From Neobacillus rhizosphaerae (GTDB taxonomy: Bacteria > Bacillota > Bacilli > Bacillales > Cytobacillaceae), in assembly GCF_937468385.1 (NCBI RefSeq), contig NZ_CALBWS010000003.1:62001-126000 (forward strand): a DNA stretch of 64,000 nt, read 5' to 3'. The position numbers were made by a program, and so were the translations under genes. This document shows positions 53,780-62,774 of this stretch, in pieces (position 1 is the stretch's first letter; each line of letters starts with the position of its first letter). The notes beneath the pieces were generated by a model. It did no database searches, was not told the DNA's origin, and saw only the letters and a list, made by a program, of their open reading frames with translations.

Positions 53780-54073
53780 TTAAAGTTCGATATCTAATTT
53801 TGGTAAAATGCTTTCCAATTCGTTGTGTGGACGTGGAATGACATGAACACTCATAAGCTCACCTACACGTTCAGCTGCAGCAGCACCCGCTTCTGTTGCT
53901 GCTTTAACGGCACCAACATCACCACGTACGAGAACAGTCACAATCCCTCCGCCTACATGAACCTTCCCAATTAAATGAACATTTGCTGCCTTAACCATTG
54001 CGTCAGCAGCTTCAACAGATGCTACTAATCCCTTCGTTTCAATCATTCCTAATGCAGTTAATTCTCTTGCCAT
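53780..54073 (-). CDS. eutM: EutM-type BMC-H shell protein
   Basis: A 97-aa single BMC domain: [42 protein letters not shown] and [14 protein letters not shown]. It forms the main hexameric shell tiles. AGGAGG 7-8 nt before ATG. It sits 17 bp downstream of eutE. Confidence 0.95.
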   Translation of the reverse strand: MARELTALGMIETKGLVASVEAADAMVKAANVHLIGKVHVGGGIVTVLVRGDVGAVKAATEAGAAAAERVGELMSVHVIPRPHNELESILPKLDIEL

Positions 54074-54090
54074 TTTACATTCCTCCTAAA

Positions 54091-55611
54091 TTAGTTGTTT
54101 TTATATTTTTGAATGACTTGATTCACCATTTCAGCAATAACCTTTGCGTCGACTTCCCCTTTTGGTGCTACTTGCTTGAGCACTTGGTCAACGATATGTT
54201 CAATATCCTGTTTATCACCTGCACTTTTTTTAGTAGATGCAGATGGTTTTGGGATGGAAACTTCCTTGATTCCATAAGCCATTCTCTTTATGTTAATAAG
54301 ATGGCGTGCTGTGACATTATCTGAAGTAATATTACCTCCAAAGGAGCCACAGCCAAGTGTTAATGAAGGCATTAAGCCTGTTGTAGCTCCAACTGCCCCA
54401 ATCGATGAAAGGGTATTGACCATTAATCTTGAAACAGGCATTTCAAGAACAAATTCTTTTGCGACAGCATCATCATTCGTATGGAGCGATAAGCTGTGAC
54501 CTCTTCCTCCAAGATTCAGAAGCTTTAAACAATATTCCTTGGCCTCTTGGTAGTGTTCAGCCGTATAAAGGGCAAAGACTGGTGACAGTTTTTCAATCGA
54601 GAACGGTACATCTTTTCCCACACGTGACTCTTCAGCAATTAGTACCCTTGTTTCAGCTGGGACATGAACTCCCGCCATTTCAGCAATCTTTATGGCTGTT
54701 TGTCCTACAATCGCTGGATTTAAATGTCCATGTGTGAGAGTAATGACTTTTTCAACTAATGCTTTCTCTTTTGCATTCAGCATGTAAGCACCATTATTTT
54801 TTAACTCACGAATCACCATTTGCTGGATATTCCGATCGACAACTAGTGCTTGCTCCGTTGCACAGATAGTTCCATTATCAAATGATTTACTATCTACTAT
54901 CATCGATACCGCTTTTGAAACATTTGCACTCTTTTCAATATAACAAGGGACATTTCCAGGTCCTACCCCATAGGCAGGTTTTCCGGAGCTATATGCAGCC
55001 CGAACTAAGGCACCACCGCCCGTTGCTAATATTACATTAACATCACGATGCTTCATTAATTCGTTCGATGCAGCCATTGACGGCTTTGAAATCCAGCCAA
55101 TCAGTCCATCAGGTGCACCCGCTTGTACCGCAGCATCTTGACAAATTTTCAATGCTTCAACCGTACATTTAACCGCACGTGGATGCGGACTGACGACAAT
55201 TGCATTTCTAGTTTTTAATGAAATCAATGCTTTAAAAATCGCTGTTGATGTTGGGTTAGTCGTTGGGATAATCCCAGCAACCACACCATAGGGATATGCT
55301 ACTTCCGTTATTTTCTTAACACGGTCTTCCAGAATGATTCCAACTGTTTTTTCATCTTTAATGGATTCAAAGACAGCCATTGAACCAACTTCATTTTTTA
55401 TTTTTTTATGTTCCACGATACCCATGCCAGTTTCTTCAACCGCCATTTGCGCAAGCTCAAGGGATTTTGAATAAGCGGCTTGTGCCACACGCTTAACAAT
55501 TTCATCTACTTGTTCCTGAGAATAGGACATGTAGGTTAATTGAGCTTCTTTAGCACGCTTGACGGCATCCCGCATCTCTTGTATCGATTGGAGATCCTGA
55601 TCAAATTGCAC
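54091..55611 (-). CDS. eutE: EutE acylating acetaldehyde dehydrogenase
   Basis: A 506-aa CoA-acylating aldehyde dehydrogenase: IIPTTNPTSTAIFK, GGGALVRAAYSSGKPAYGVGPGNVP, active-site Cys in NGTICATEQ, and TLGCGSFGGN. It oxidises acetaldehyde to acetyl-CoA with NAD and CoA. Two amphipathic helices with an internal spacer at the C-terminus (DIEHIVDQVLKQVA and KVIAEMVNQVIQKY) follow a Ser/Lys linker and look like tandem encapsulation peptides; family members typically have one. GTG start with AAGGAG about 10 nt upstream. Confidence 0.94.
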   Translation of the reverse strand: MQFDQDLQSIQEMRDAVKRAKEAQLTYMSYSQEQVDEIVKRVAQAAYSKSLELAQMAVEETGMGIVEHKKIKNEVGSMAVFESIKDEKTVGIILEDRVKKITEVAYPYGVVAGIIPTTNPTSTAIFKALISLKTRNAIVVSPHPRAVKCTVEALKICQDAAVQAGAPDGLIGWISKPSMAASNELMKHRDVNVILATGGGALVRAAYSSGKPAYGVGPGNVPCYIEKSANVSKAVSMIVDSKSFDNGTICATEQALVVDRNIQQMVIRELKNNGAYMLNAKEKALVEKVITLTHGHLNPAIVGQTAIKIAEMAGVHVPAETRVLIAEESRVGKDVPFSIEKLSPVFALYTAEHYQEAKEYCLKLLNLGGRGHSLSLHTNDDAVAKEFVLEMPVSRLMVNTLSSIGAVGATTGLMPSLTLGCGSFGGNITSDNVTARHLINIKRMAYGIKEVSIPKPSASTKKSAGDKQDIEHIVDQVLKQVAPKGEVDAKVIAEMVNQVIQKYKNN

Positions 55612-55641
55612 TATTACACACTCCTTTTGTAACTCTAATTC

Positions 55642-56292
55642 CTACTTAAGAGGATTTTTGGCGATATCCAAAATCGCATCCCTGAAAGCGTCTGCCGCAG
55701 CTTGACAAGCTGATTGTGTGCCAGTCAAAAATCCACCGCCAAAATTTGTTTCAGACGGGGGCCCAAAAAACTTAACAAGCTTGACATCTGCTGCCTTCAA
55801 AGCAGCATCTAACCCATAGACCGCTTCTAACGGAGGAGCAATTAGATAGGCCAAGGGCTCGCCTAGCTTGATTCCCGCTTCCTTCGAAAGGTAGGATCCT
55901 GTTCTTGAAACCACATGTGCATACAGCGCATGCGTTTTTTCCAGATTGATTGCTTCGAAAAAGGCATCAAACTTAGCTGTTTGGAGCACCGCTTCCATTC
56001 CACTTTTCACTTCGTCAGGCGACACACCAGCGATTATGCCTATCATCTCTCCCGACAATGGCCCGGAAGCATGGCCGGAACCAGCGTAAAAGGAACGAGC
56101 ATAAACCACTTGGACATCTGCTCTTTTCGTTGCTTCATCCAGGGCAGTATATCCAATATCATCAACCGTTGAGGTAAAAATGGCCAAGCTTCTATGATGC
56201 GGCTCCAGATTAAATTGCTTCGCCAAATCAGGGTCAACATTTGGAATCACACGAACTGCTAATATATCAGCATGAATACGTTCTAAAGCCAA
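55642..56292 (-). CDS. eutL: EutL tandem BMC-T shell protein
   Basis: A 216-aa trimeric double-BMC shell protein: the first module (about 1-105) and the second (about 106-216) each carry the family fold, with typical EutL sequences ASGPLSGEMIGIIAG and LGEPLAYLIAPPLEAVYGLDAAL. It forms gated pores. Starts with TTG and AGGAGGT upstream. Confidence 0.95.
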   Translation of the reverse strand: MALERIHADILAVRVIPNVDPDLAKQFNLEPHHRSLAIFTSTVDDIGYTALDEATKRADVQVVYARSFYAGSGHASGPLSGEMIGIIAGVSPDEVKSGMEAVLQTAKFDAFFEAINLEKTHALYAHVVSRTGSYLSKEAGIKLGEPLAYLIAPPLEAVYGLDAALKAADVKLVKFFGPPSETNFGGGFLTGTQSACQAAADAFRDAILDIAKNPLK

Positions 56293-56304
56293 ACTACTTA
56301 CCTC

Positions 56305-57348
56305 CTAGTTTTCCTTTTGAACAAGCGACACTCCGCTAGCTTCATATTTTAAAATTTTCTGAATAACCGTACCAAGGTAGGCTCCGGCCTCGACAGGCGG
56401 GATACCGCCCTTGTGAATATTCGAAATCACCATACGTTCAGCCTCAATTGTTCCTATTCTCGGCTTAAAGCATAAATAGGCACTCAAGGATTCTGCACTA
56501 ACAAGACCTGGACGCTCCCCAATCAATAAGACGACTACCTTAGGCTGAAGCAACTCACCTACATCATCCATAACGGCAACCCGTCCCTTTTCGATATAAA
56601 AAGGGGTACCTATATCAAGTCCCAAACTTCTTAGTGATTGCATTAATGATAAGAAGACGTCCTCAACATTTTCTTCAACTGCACTTGAACTCAGTCCATC
56701 GGAAACAATAATTTGAACGGTGGGAGCTTTTCGACATTTCTCGCTAATGATTTGCTTCGCTTCATCCGAAAGCTTTCGCCCTAAATCTGGACGGCGAATG
56801 TAAACCTCTTTATCACGAACCTTTGTACTAACCTTAAATAGATCAAGTCGTTTTAAAAGCTCCTCATTTACATCTCCATAAACAGCATCTACAGCAGCAG
56901 CATGATCAAAACGGAATTTTAGCCAAGTATTCGTTTTCGGACGTAAACCTGCTCTTCCGACTCCTATTCGGGCTGGTGTTTTGCTAATCAGCTCTTTTAA
57001 TTCTTCCGGATTAAATGGATTTTCAATTCCTGAAGTAGGATAAATTGCGTTAGTCCGTTGCTCATCCATTACAATTGTTGACTCTTTCTTTTTAAGTGAC
57101 TTGGATTCAGAGTTTTGCGGAAATGTTATTAATTCCTGTCCGTCTTCCACTTTCATGCTTGGCAGATTTAGAGTTGGACGATTGGAACTTTCATGTTCAG
57201 TGCTAGATGAGTGATTCCAGAATTTCACTGTTGAAGCTAGAGAAACACGGTTTGCTTCCAAGTTTCCATCTGAACTATATTGGGTTTGTAATTTTTCGAC
57301 AATCAATTTTGTTACTTTCTCTATTAGCTCAGGATTCAATTCAATCAT
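56305..57348 (-). CDS. eutC: EutC ethanolamine ammonia-lyase small subunit
   Basis: A 347-aa small subunit. The conserved part (about 115-347) has KTPARIGVGRAGLRPKT, LRFRFDHA-like FRFDHAAAVDAV, VSDGLSS and LIGERPGLVSAESLSAYL. The first 110 residues are a variable extension with an N-terminal amphipathic helix (PELIEKVTKLIVEKL), as in other EutC proteins that use it for encapsulation. It completes the B12-dependent lyase with EutB. The ATG lies almost directly on AGGAG, so TTG three codons later (57337-57339) may be the true start. Confidence 0.93.
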   Translation of the reverse strand: MIELNPELIEKVTKLIVEKLQTQYSSDGNLEANRVSLASTVKFWNHSSSTEHESSNRPTLNLPSMKVEDGQELITFPQNSESKSLKKKESTIVMDEQRTNAIYPTSGIENPFNPEELKELISKTPARIGVGRAGLRPKTNTWLKFRFDHAAAVDAVYGDVNEELLKRLDLFKVSTKVRDKEVYIRRPDLGRKLSDEAKQIISEKCRKAPTVQIIVSDGLSSSAVEENVEDVFLSLMQSLRSLGLDIGTPFYIEKGRVAVMDDVGELLQPKVVVLLIGERPGLVSAESLSAYLCFKPRIGTIEAERMVISNIHKGGIPPVEAGAYLGTVIQKILKYEASGVSLVQKEN

Positions 57349-57351
57349 CTC

Positions 57352-58716
57352 CTATCTCGAAAAAATGGTCGGATCCCCAGCAATCTTACTTAGCTTGCCA
57401 TTTTCAAAAATCCCCATTTTATCGAGCCATTCAGTGAAGATTGGGGATGGTTGTTTGTTCATCGTTTGTCTTAGTGTTGCGACATCATGGTAGCTCAGTG
57501 ATTGATAATTTAACATGCAATCATCCCCCATCGGTGCAGCGATTACAAAGTTCACACCTGCAGCAGTAAGTAGAACTCCGAGATCTTCAATATCATTTTG
57601 ATCTGCTTTAATATGATTGGTATAGCAGATGTCAACACCCATCGGAATGCCATGCATTTTTCCCATAAAATGATCTTCTAGACCGGCACGAATAACTTGC
57701 TTATTGTTATACAAGTACTCTGGACCGATGAAGCCAACCACTGTATTAACAATATAAGGATCATAAAAACGCGCGAACCCATAATTTCTTGATTCAAGCG
57801 TCATTTGGTCGATTCCAAAATGAGCTTCAGCTGACAATTCAGAGCCTTGGCCCGTTTCAAAGTAAAGACGCTGCGGCCCAGTTCCTGTTCCTAAAGTCTT
57901 AGCCATATCGTTAGCCTCCTGAAGCAGGGAAGCTGTAATCCCAAACGAGCGATTAGCTACTTCGGTCCCAGCGATACTCTGGAAAATCATATCTGCTGGT
58001 GCCCCTTGTTCTATCGCCTTCATCTGTGCCGTTACATGAGCAAGGACGCAATTTTGAGTCGGTATTTCCCATTCTTTAATAAAATTATAGGTCGCATGAA
58101 GCAGTCGCTTCACACTTTCTACAGAATCATCAACGGGATTTATTCCTATGACCGCATCTCCCATACCGTAGGACAAGCCTTCCTTAAGTGAGGCAATCAT
58201 CCCTTCAACATTATCCGTAGGATGGTTAGGCTGGAGCCTGGAAGCCAGTGTGCCTTTATAACCGATGGTGATATTGCATTTTGATAAAATTTCGATTTTG
58301 TTTGCGGAATGGACAAGGTCAAGGTTGGACATGATTTTCGCTACTGAAGCAATCATTTCACTATTTAACCCTCGGCTAAGCCTTTTTAAATCTTCACCAG
58401 TAGTTGTGTCACTTAAAATATACTCCCGAAGCTCTGCGACAGACCAGTTTTTAATGGATTGATAGACTGGTTCGTTTAGTTGACCTTCAATAATTCGGGA
58501 AACTTCATCCTCTTCCGGTGATAGTAATGGATTTTCACGAATGTCTGAAAGAGTCAACTGACTAAGCACTTCTTTCGCTGCAATTCGTTCTTGGACCGTT
58601 TCAGCTGCTAATCCTGCCAAACGGTCACCAGATTTTTCTTCGTTCGCTTTTGAAAATAAGTCTTTTAAAGATGTGAATTGATAAACTGTTCCTAAATAAT
58701 TGGTTTGTAGCTTCAT
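57352..58716 (-). CDS. eutB: EutB ethanolamine ammonia-lyase large subunit
   Basis: A 454-aa TIM-barrel subunit: DVIIGINPVDDS region (GDAVIGINPVDDSV), PTQNCVLAHVTAQ, YFETGQGSE, PMGVDICYTNH, MGDDCMLNYQSLSYHD. With adenosylcobalamin it converts ethanolamine to acetaldehyde and ammonia. AAGGAGG precedes the ATG. It is followed 3 bp later by eutC. Confidence 0.97.
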   Translation of the reverse strand: MKLQTNYLGTVYQFTSLKDLFSKANEEKSGDRLAGLAAETVQERIAAKEVLSQLTLSDIRENPLLSPEEDEVSRIIEGQLNEPVYQSIKNWSVAELREYILSDTTTGEDLKRLSRGLNSEMIASVAKIMSNLDLVHSANKIEILSKCNITIGYKGTLASRLQPNHPTDNVEGMIASLKEGLSYGMGDAVIGINPVDDSVESVKRLLHATYNFIKEWEIPTQNCVLAHVTAQMKAIEQGAPADMIFQSIAGTEVANRSFGITASLLQEANDMAKTLGTGTGPQRLYFETGQGSELSAEAHFGIDQMTLESRNYGFARFYDPYIVNTVVGFIGPEYLYNNKQVIRAGLEDHFMGKMHGIPMGVDICYTNHIKADQNDIEDLGVLLTAAGVNFVIAAPMGDDCMLNYQSLSYHDVATLRQTMNKQPSPIFTEWLDKMGIFENGKLSKIAGDPTIFSR

Positions 58717-58734
58717 TTGATTGATCCTCCTTTC

Positions 58735-60189
58735 TTAATGATGAAACGTTAGTGTTTTAATCACCACTGGTACAACACTTGTTTGTAATAAATGACCAAT
58801 ATCGATATAATCACCATGTTCAACTCGAATTTGATCAATACAGATAATGCTTTGAGAAGGATTCTGGACTTTTATCGTCTGCCCCAAGACCTTCGCATGG
58901 TCACTTTCAAGAACTATGACTAATGGTTGCTTACGGTTAGGTTTTAATTGCATCGATTCAAGAATCGATGCAGCCAATGCTTGAACATCACGAAAGCCAA
59001 GATAAGGGATTTCCGATATATACAAGGCAAAGTTTTGACCTTCCCTCTGTGGGTCATAAATGTCCATTGCATTTTTTACAGCTTCAGACATTTTCATTAT
59101 TCCTTCTTGTAGCTCATGCCCAAGTCGGACTTGATAAACAGGTAGATTCCGAATGGGGAGATCATTACTTTCAGCATGAATGGTTGCGCCACTTATTTCG
59201 GTCGTCTGCGTCCCAGCTCCGAGAACGGTTGCTCGAACCGTTTCTTCCGGCTTCACCCATGTCCACGAAGATAATTCTTGACTTTCCCTAAGGGATGCTG
59301 CAAGTAATTCCCCAATATCGTCATAATGAGCTCCTCCAGCTGATAAGGTCTCATATTTATATATACATTCACTTATTCCACCGGAAAACATGATTGTCTC
59401 AATCTCATCCTGCCAATTCGGCTCATGTCCTAAAAGTAAAGGGTGATCTGATACCAATAGTTCTCCCTTCAACATTCTCGCAATGACAGCTGCCATATAA
59501 TCCGTGAGTTTTTTGATCTCTGGCAAATGACGGCTATCCCCTTCCCGGACTGTTGTCCCCCATTGTTGAAACAATTTCTTAATGGGTGGTGAGACACTTT
59601 GAATATGGTTACCGTTAAACTCAATTAATCTGCCACCGATATGCAACGTACAAGTACCACAAAGCTTTCCCGATTTATAAACAGCAACATTGGCGGTCCC
59701 CCCGCCGATATCAATATTAGCCATTACTTTTCCTGATTTTTTTGAATATTCATAGGCTCCCGAACCTTTTGCCGCAATAATTCCCTCTAAATCTGGGCCA
59801 GCAGTTGCGACTAAAAATTCACCCGCATGTTCCGATAAATAATGAACCATTTCTTGTGCGTTTTGTTTTGTTGCGGTTTCACCAGTTATGATGACTGCTC
59901 CAGTTTGAATATCATTTGGTTCAATACCAGCCTGACTATATTCTTTCTCTACTAGGGTTTCTACCGCCTTCATATCAATTGTAGTGGTTGATAGTAATGG
60001 CGTTCTATATATGGGACTGCGATGTAATACTTCGGTATTAATAATCTCAATCCTAGGCATATGCATCCCACCCGCCATATTCATCAGGGAGAATTTGCTA
60101 ATGACTATCTTTGTCGTACTAGTACCGATGTCGATCCCCGCACTAAGAATCTCCTCTTTTTGAGGTTCGTACCTTTTAATGACTATCAC
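58735..60189 (-). CDS. eutA: EutA reactivating factor of ethanolamine ammonia-lyase
   Basis: About 484 aa, actin/Hsp70-type ATPase fold: SAGIDIGTSTTKIV phosphate-1 motif, IDIGGGTANVAVYKSG phosphate-2, and FSGGISEC. It removes inactivated cobalamin from EutBC. The start is probably the GTG at 60187-60189, ten-plus residues before the conserved GIDIGTS as in other EutA proteins; 21 earlier codons would read back into the leader hairpin region. The upstream 100 bp holds a long terminator that the EutV protein would need to override. Confidence 0.92.
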   Translation of the reverse strand: MIVIKRYEPQKEEILSAGIDIGTSTTKIVISKFSLMNMAGGMHMPRIEIINTEVLHRSPIYRTPLLSTTTIDMKAVETLVEKEYSQAGIEPNDIQTGAVIITGETATKQNAQEMVHYLSEHAGEFLVATAGPDLEGIIAAKGSGAYEYSKKSGKVMANIDIGGGTANVAVYKSGKLCGTCTLHIGGRLIEFNGNHIQSVSPPIKKLFQQWGTTVREGDSRHLPEIKKLTDYMAAVIARMLKGELLVSDHPLLLGHEPNWQDEIETIMFSGGISECIYKYETLSAGGAHYDDIGELLAASLRESQELSSWTWVKPEETVRATVLGAGTQTTEISGATIHAESNDLPIRNLPVYQVRLGHELQEGIMKMSEAVKNAMDIYDPQREGQNFALYISEIPYLGFRDVQALAASILESMQLKPNRKQPLVIVLESDHAKVLGQTIKVQNPSQSIICIDQIRVEHGDYIDIGHLLQTSVVPVVIKTLTFHH

Positions 60190-60240
60190 CTCACTCCAAA
60201 CATGCAGAAGAGAGTTCGCATCCACATTATTTTTGAAAAA

Positions 60241-60303
60241 TAAAAAAGGCACCCCATTCGAACTATCTGTTTAATGATAGTTCGTATAGAAGGCGCCTTT
60301 GCC
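60241..60303 (-). promoter_or_regulatory. Terminator with candidate EutV antitermination loop before eutA
   Basis: Minus strand: CGAACTATC / GATAGTTCG (60259-60267 with 60276-60284) inside an outer AAAGGC / GCCTTT stem, then T6, an intrinsic terminator between eutP and eutA. Its 5' arm overlaps a GGC-AAAGGC-GCC hairpin whose 6-nt loop has A at position 1 and G at 4, as in ANTAR targets; forming it would disrupt the terminator. The partner first hairpin is not clear. Confidence 0.6.
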
Positions 60304-60361
60304 AATTTCATTCATTTGTATACTTTGAATATAGTCTATTTCTTCACTTTTGTAAAGGGTT

Positions 60362-60865
60362 TCATAGGAAAATAACTACCTCATCTGAGACACCTTCAGT
60401 GTACTTTTTCATCTCTTGCATAGTGTTGCATTTCACAAGATCCCGAATTTCCTGTAAACCTTTTTCAGTAACAGAAGAGGAAATAACGATCGGTCCTCTT
60501 GGTATCACTCTTTTTAATTGGGTAATAGCTCCAGCGATATCTGCTATGTCAGAGTCGCTTTTTGTGACCACTCCAATTGGAAGCTTATTGATACCTGTAC
60601 TGAAACTTGGAGGGAAAATCGTCTTTTGCTTCGTTGCATCCTGCAAATATAATACATGAGTTACCTCAAGTGCCGTTGCCATAATATTTTTATAGAAATA
60701 TGGATTTTCCGTGTATTCGCCAGGCGTATCAACAATCCAGTCATAATAGGTAAGTGCTTGCGTTTTAACCGCTTCAGCCTCTCGTTCAAGCAACGCGTTG
60801 GTTAACGTTGATTTTCCAGCACCGATAGAGCCTATCAGCATCGCTCGATTTTTCTTCGTCATCAT
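60362..60865 (-). CDS. eutP: EutP/PduV-family small GTPase
   Basis: A 167-aa Ras-like protein: P-loop GSIGAGKST, DTPGEYTEN, and VVTKSDSD (TKxD). Family members are linked to microcompartment handling; the exact role is unsettled (acetate kinase activity has also been reported for EutP homologues). GGAGG 6 nt before the first of two adjacent ATGs. Lies between eutS and eutA. Confidence 0.93.
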   Translation of the reverse strand: MMTKKNRAMLIGSIGAGKSTLTNALLEREAEAVKTQALTYYDWIVDTPGEYTENPYFYKNIMATALEVTHVLYLQDATKQKTIFPPSFSTGINKLPIGVVTKSDSDIADIAGAITQLKRVIPRGPIVISSSVTEKGLQEIRDLVKCNTMQEMKKYTEGVSDEVVIFL

Positions 60866-60877
60866 AAGATTCCTCCA

Positions 60878-61219
60878 CTACGATTTTGTAATTTGAGCAG
60901 GGGTGTACCTTAATATTTCAGACAAGAATCGGTTTATTTCTTCCATCGCCATTTGTACCGAGGATACACTACCGATAATTACAAGACTGCCTGTAAATCG
61001 GTCTAAAAAGCCAATTTGAACATCGGCCGCTTTTGTAGCTAAATCTCCAGCGATGATAACGGTTTCACTTGGTGTCAAGGTTAAAATGCCCATTGCACCA
61101 GCTTGTTGAATCCCTAATTTGTTAAACATATCAGGATCAGGATTTGCAATGATATGACTTAATGTCACTTGCTTTCCTGGTACGAATTCCTGGATGAATC
61201 GTTTTTTTTCTTCACTCAT
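60878..61219 (-). CDS. eutS: EutS-type circularly permuted BMC shell protein
   Basis: A 113-aa PduU/EutS-like shell protein with the permuted BMC order: N-terminal RFIQEFVPGKQVTLSHIIANP, then the core AGAMGILTLTPSETVIIAGDLATKAA and GSLVIIGSVSSVQMAM. It forms hexamers with a small beta-barrel plug. Start ATG 61217-61219 with GGGGGG 8 nt upstream; eight earlier codons are discarded. Confidence 0.92.
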   Translation of the reverse strand: MSEEKKRFIQEFVPGKQVTLSHIIANPDPDMFNKLGIQQAGAMGILTLTPSETVIIAGDLATKAADVQIGFLDRFTGSLVIIGSVSSVQMAMEEINRFLSEILRYTPAQITKS

Positions 61220-61250
61220 TATTACGGCCCCCCTAGGTGCCAATCTCTTA

Positions 61251-62510
61251 TTATCCTACTTTTTTCACATTTTCCTGTTTCGGTAAATATTCATCCTTAC
61301 CAATAATTCCTGCCTCACGATCCTTTTTCTCTAATTCAAGTGCCTTTGGTACCGATAACCAATAGGCTAAACCAATGCCAATGATACCTGCAGATATCTT
61401 TCCAACAATTATTGGTAATATCAAGGTCGGCTGAAAATTAGCTGTAAATGATAAATGGTCCCCTAATAAAAAAGCCGAACAAACGGCAAATGAAATATTA
61501 ATTACCTTGTCTTTAGGTGGCATTGTTTTAACAAGCTTAAACATCGCTAGGATATTAGCTATGGTTGCAACAATCCCTGCACTTCCTTCTTTACTCAGGC
61601 CTACCTTGCGACCTAGTGCTTCAAGTGGGCCGCCAGCATATTTTTGAAGCAAATAAACCATCGGGAATGCACCCGCTAGCATAATTCCAATATAACCAGC
61701 TGTTTCTAAGGCGCGGAATTGATCTGCTTTATCAGCCATAATTGGGTGGAAACCCCAGCCTCCAAACACGTTTGTAAATAGACCTGTAAAAATTTCCACA
61801 ATGGAGAAAACAAGAACAAGCTTGATAGCAGCATCCATGATTCGTCCAAACCACATAAAGGCCTTGATCATAAAGTCTGGTAAGAAATATAATCCTACAG
61901 CAATTATAACAACAAACAGAAGAAGTGGACTTAAATTTAAGAGAATCTTTCCATAACCTAATGCAAATTGGTATTTTGCCTCACCTGAAGTGGAAATGAA
62001 ATCACGAAATTTTGAGCTTGATAGTGTGATAATCGTACTTGAAATAAGTGCACCTATCGGAATTGTCAGTACTCCTGACATCACACCAAGGGCCATATAC
62101 TTGTGATCACGCTTATCTAGCATTGCAAGTCCCATAGGGATTGAGAAAACAATGGTCGCACCAGCCATAAAGCCGACGATCATGGCCATTATCCATCCTT
62201 CTTGTGTTTGCTTTAACACTTCCGCTAATTGATAGCCACCCATGTCGGTTGCTAATATGGCCGTGGCAGCAATCGCTGGGTCTGCCCCAATTGCAGAAAA
62301 GAATGGACCACAAACCTTCCCAATAAACCATGAAAGATAAGGAATTGATGCCATGATCCCAGCAGCTGGTACGAAAATATGCCCGACTGAATGAAGCCCT
62401 TCCATAAATTGCTTTCCTAATCCATCATCACTGTTACGAATTGCTGCAATTGCCCCCAGCACAGCACAAGTCATGATTATGTAGATAACAATCTTTCCTA
62501 CCATTTCCAT
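61251..62510 (-). CDS. eutH: EutH ethanolamine permease
   Basis: A 419-aa integral membrane protein with about eleven helices, matching EutH throughout (GLGKQFMEGLHSVGHIFVPAAGIMAS, ATDMGGYQLAE, GDHLSFTANFQP). It facilitates ethanolamine entry. GGAGG 6 nt before the ATG. First structural gene after the regulators; the leader carries a terminator. Confidence 0.95.
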   Translation of the reverse strand: MEMVGKIVIYIIMTCAVLGAIAAIRNSDDGLGKQFMEGLHSVGHIFVPAAGIMASIPYLSWFIGKVCGPFFSAIGADPAIAATAILATDMGGYQLAEVLKQTQEGWIMAMIVGFMAGATIVFSIPMGLAMLDKRDHKYMALGVMSGVLTIPIGALISSTIITLSSSKFRDFISTSGEAKYQFALGYGKILLNLSPLLLFVVIIAVGLYFLPDFMIKAFMWFGRIMDAAIKLVLVFSIVEIFTGLFTNVFGGWGFHPIMADKADQFRALETAGYIGIMLAGAFPMVYLLQKYAGGPLEALGRKVGLSKEGSAGIVATIANILAMFKLVKTMPPKDKVINISFAVCSAFLLGDHLSFTANFQPTLILPIIVGKISAGIIGIGLAYWLSVPKALELEKKDREAGIIGKDEYLPKQENVKKVG

Positions 62511-62667
62511 TATTATTCCTCCAAAAAAGTATTTTCATAATATATTAAGTGGAAAATGTACGAACCCATCATGAGATAGGATATAACTGGAAAGGGAATA
62601 ACCCCCATATTTAGCCATTTCAATTCTTCTAAAGAAAGACAGCTTGTGCAAAAAAAATTCACTTTTT

Positions 62668-62690
62668 GCTGCCCTCCGCCCCTTTTCCTC
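62668..62690 (-). repeat. Structured interspersed repeat, fragment R4
   Basis: The minus strand reads GGAAAAGGGGCGGAGGGCAG, the head of the R1-R3 element with changes in the following arm. Downstream homology fades, so this is a fragment or an ancient copy in the eutH leader. Confidence 0.5.
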
Positions 62691-62751
62691 AAAAAAGACA
62701 AAAAGGTGCCGTGCGATTTTCATAAATAAAAACCACAGAGCACCTTTGCCC
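62691..62751 (-). promoter_or_regulatory. Terminator with candidate EutV antitermination loop before eutH
   Basis: Minus strand: AAAGGTGC pairs with GCACCTTT around an inner GTGGTTTT/AAAATCGCAC-type stem, followed by a T-rich run. The upstream arm overlaps GGGC-AAAGGT-GCTC (62738-62751), a 4-bp stem with a hexaloop starting A with G at position 4. It mirrors the arrangement before eutA and sits right after the eutV stop. Confidence 0.6.
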
Positions 62752-62774
62752 GGACTATTCACTTATTAAGTGTT

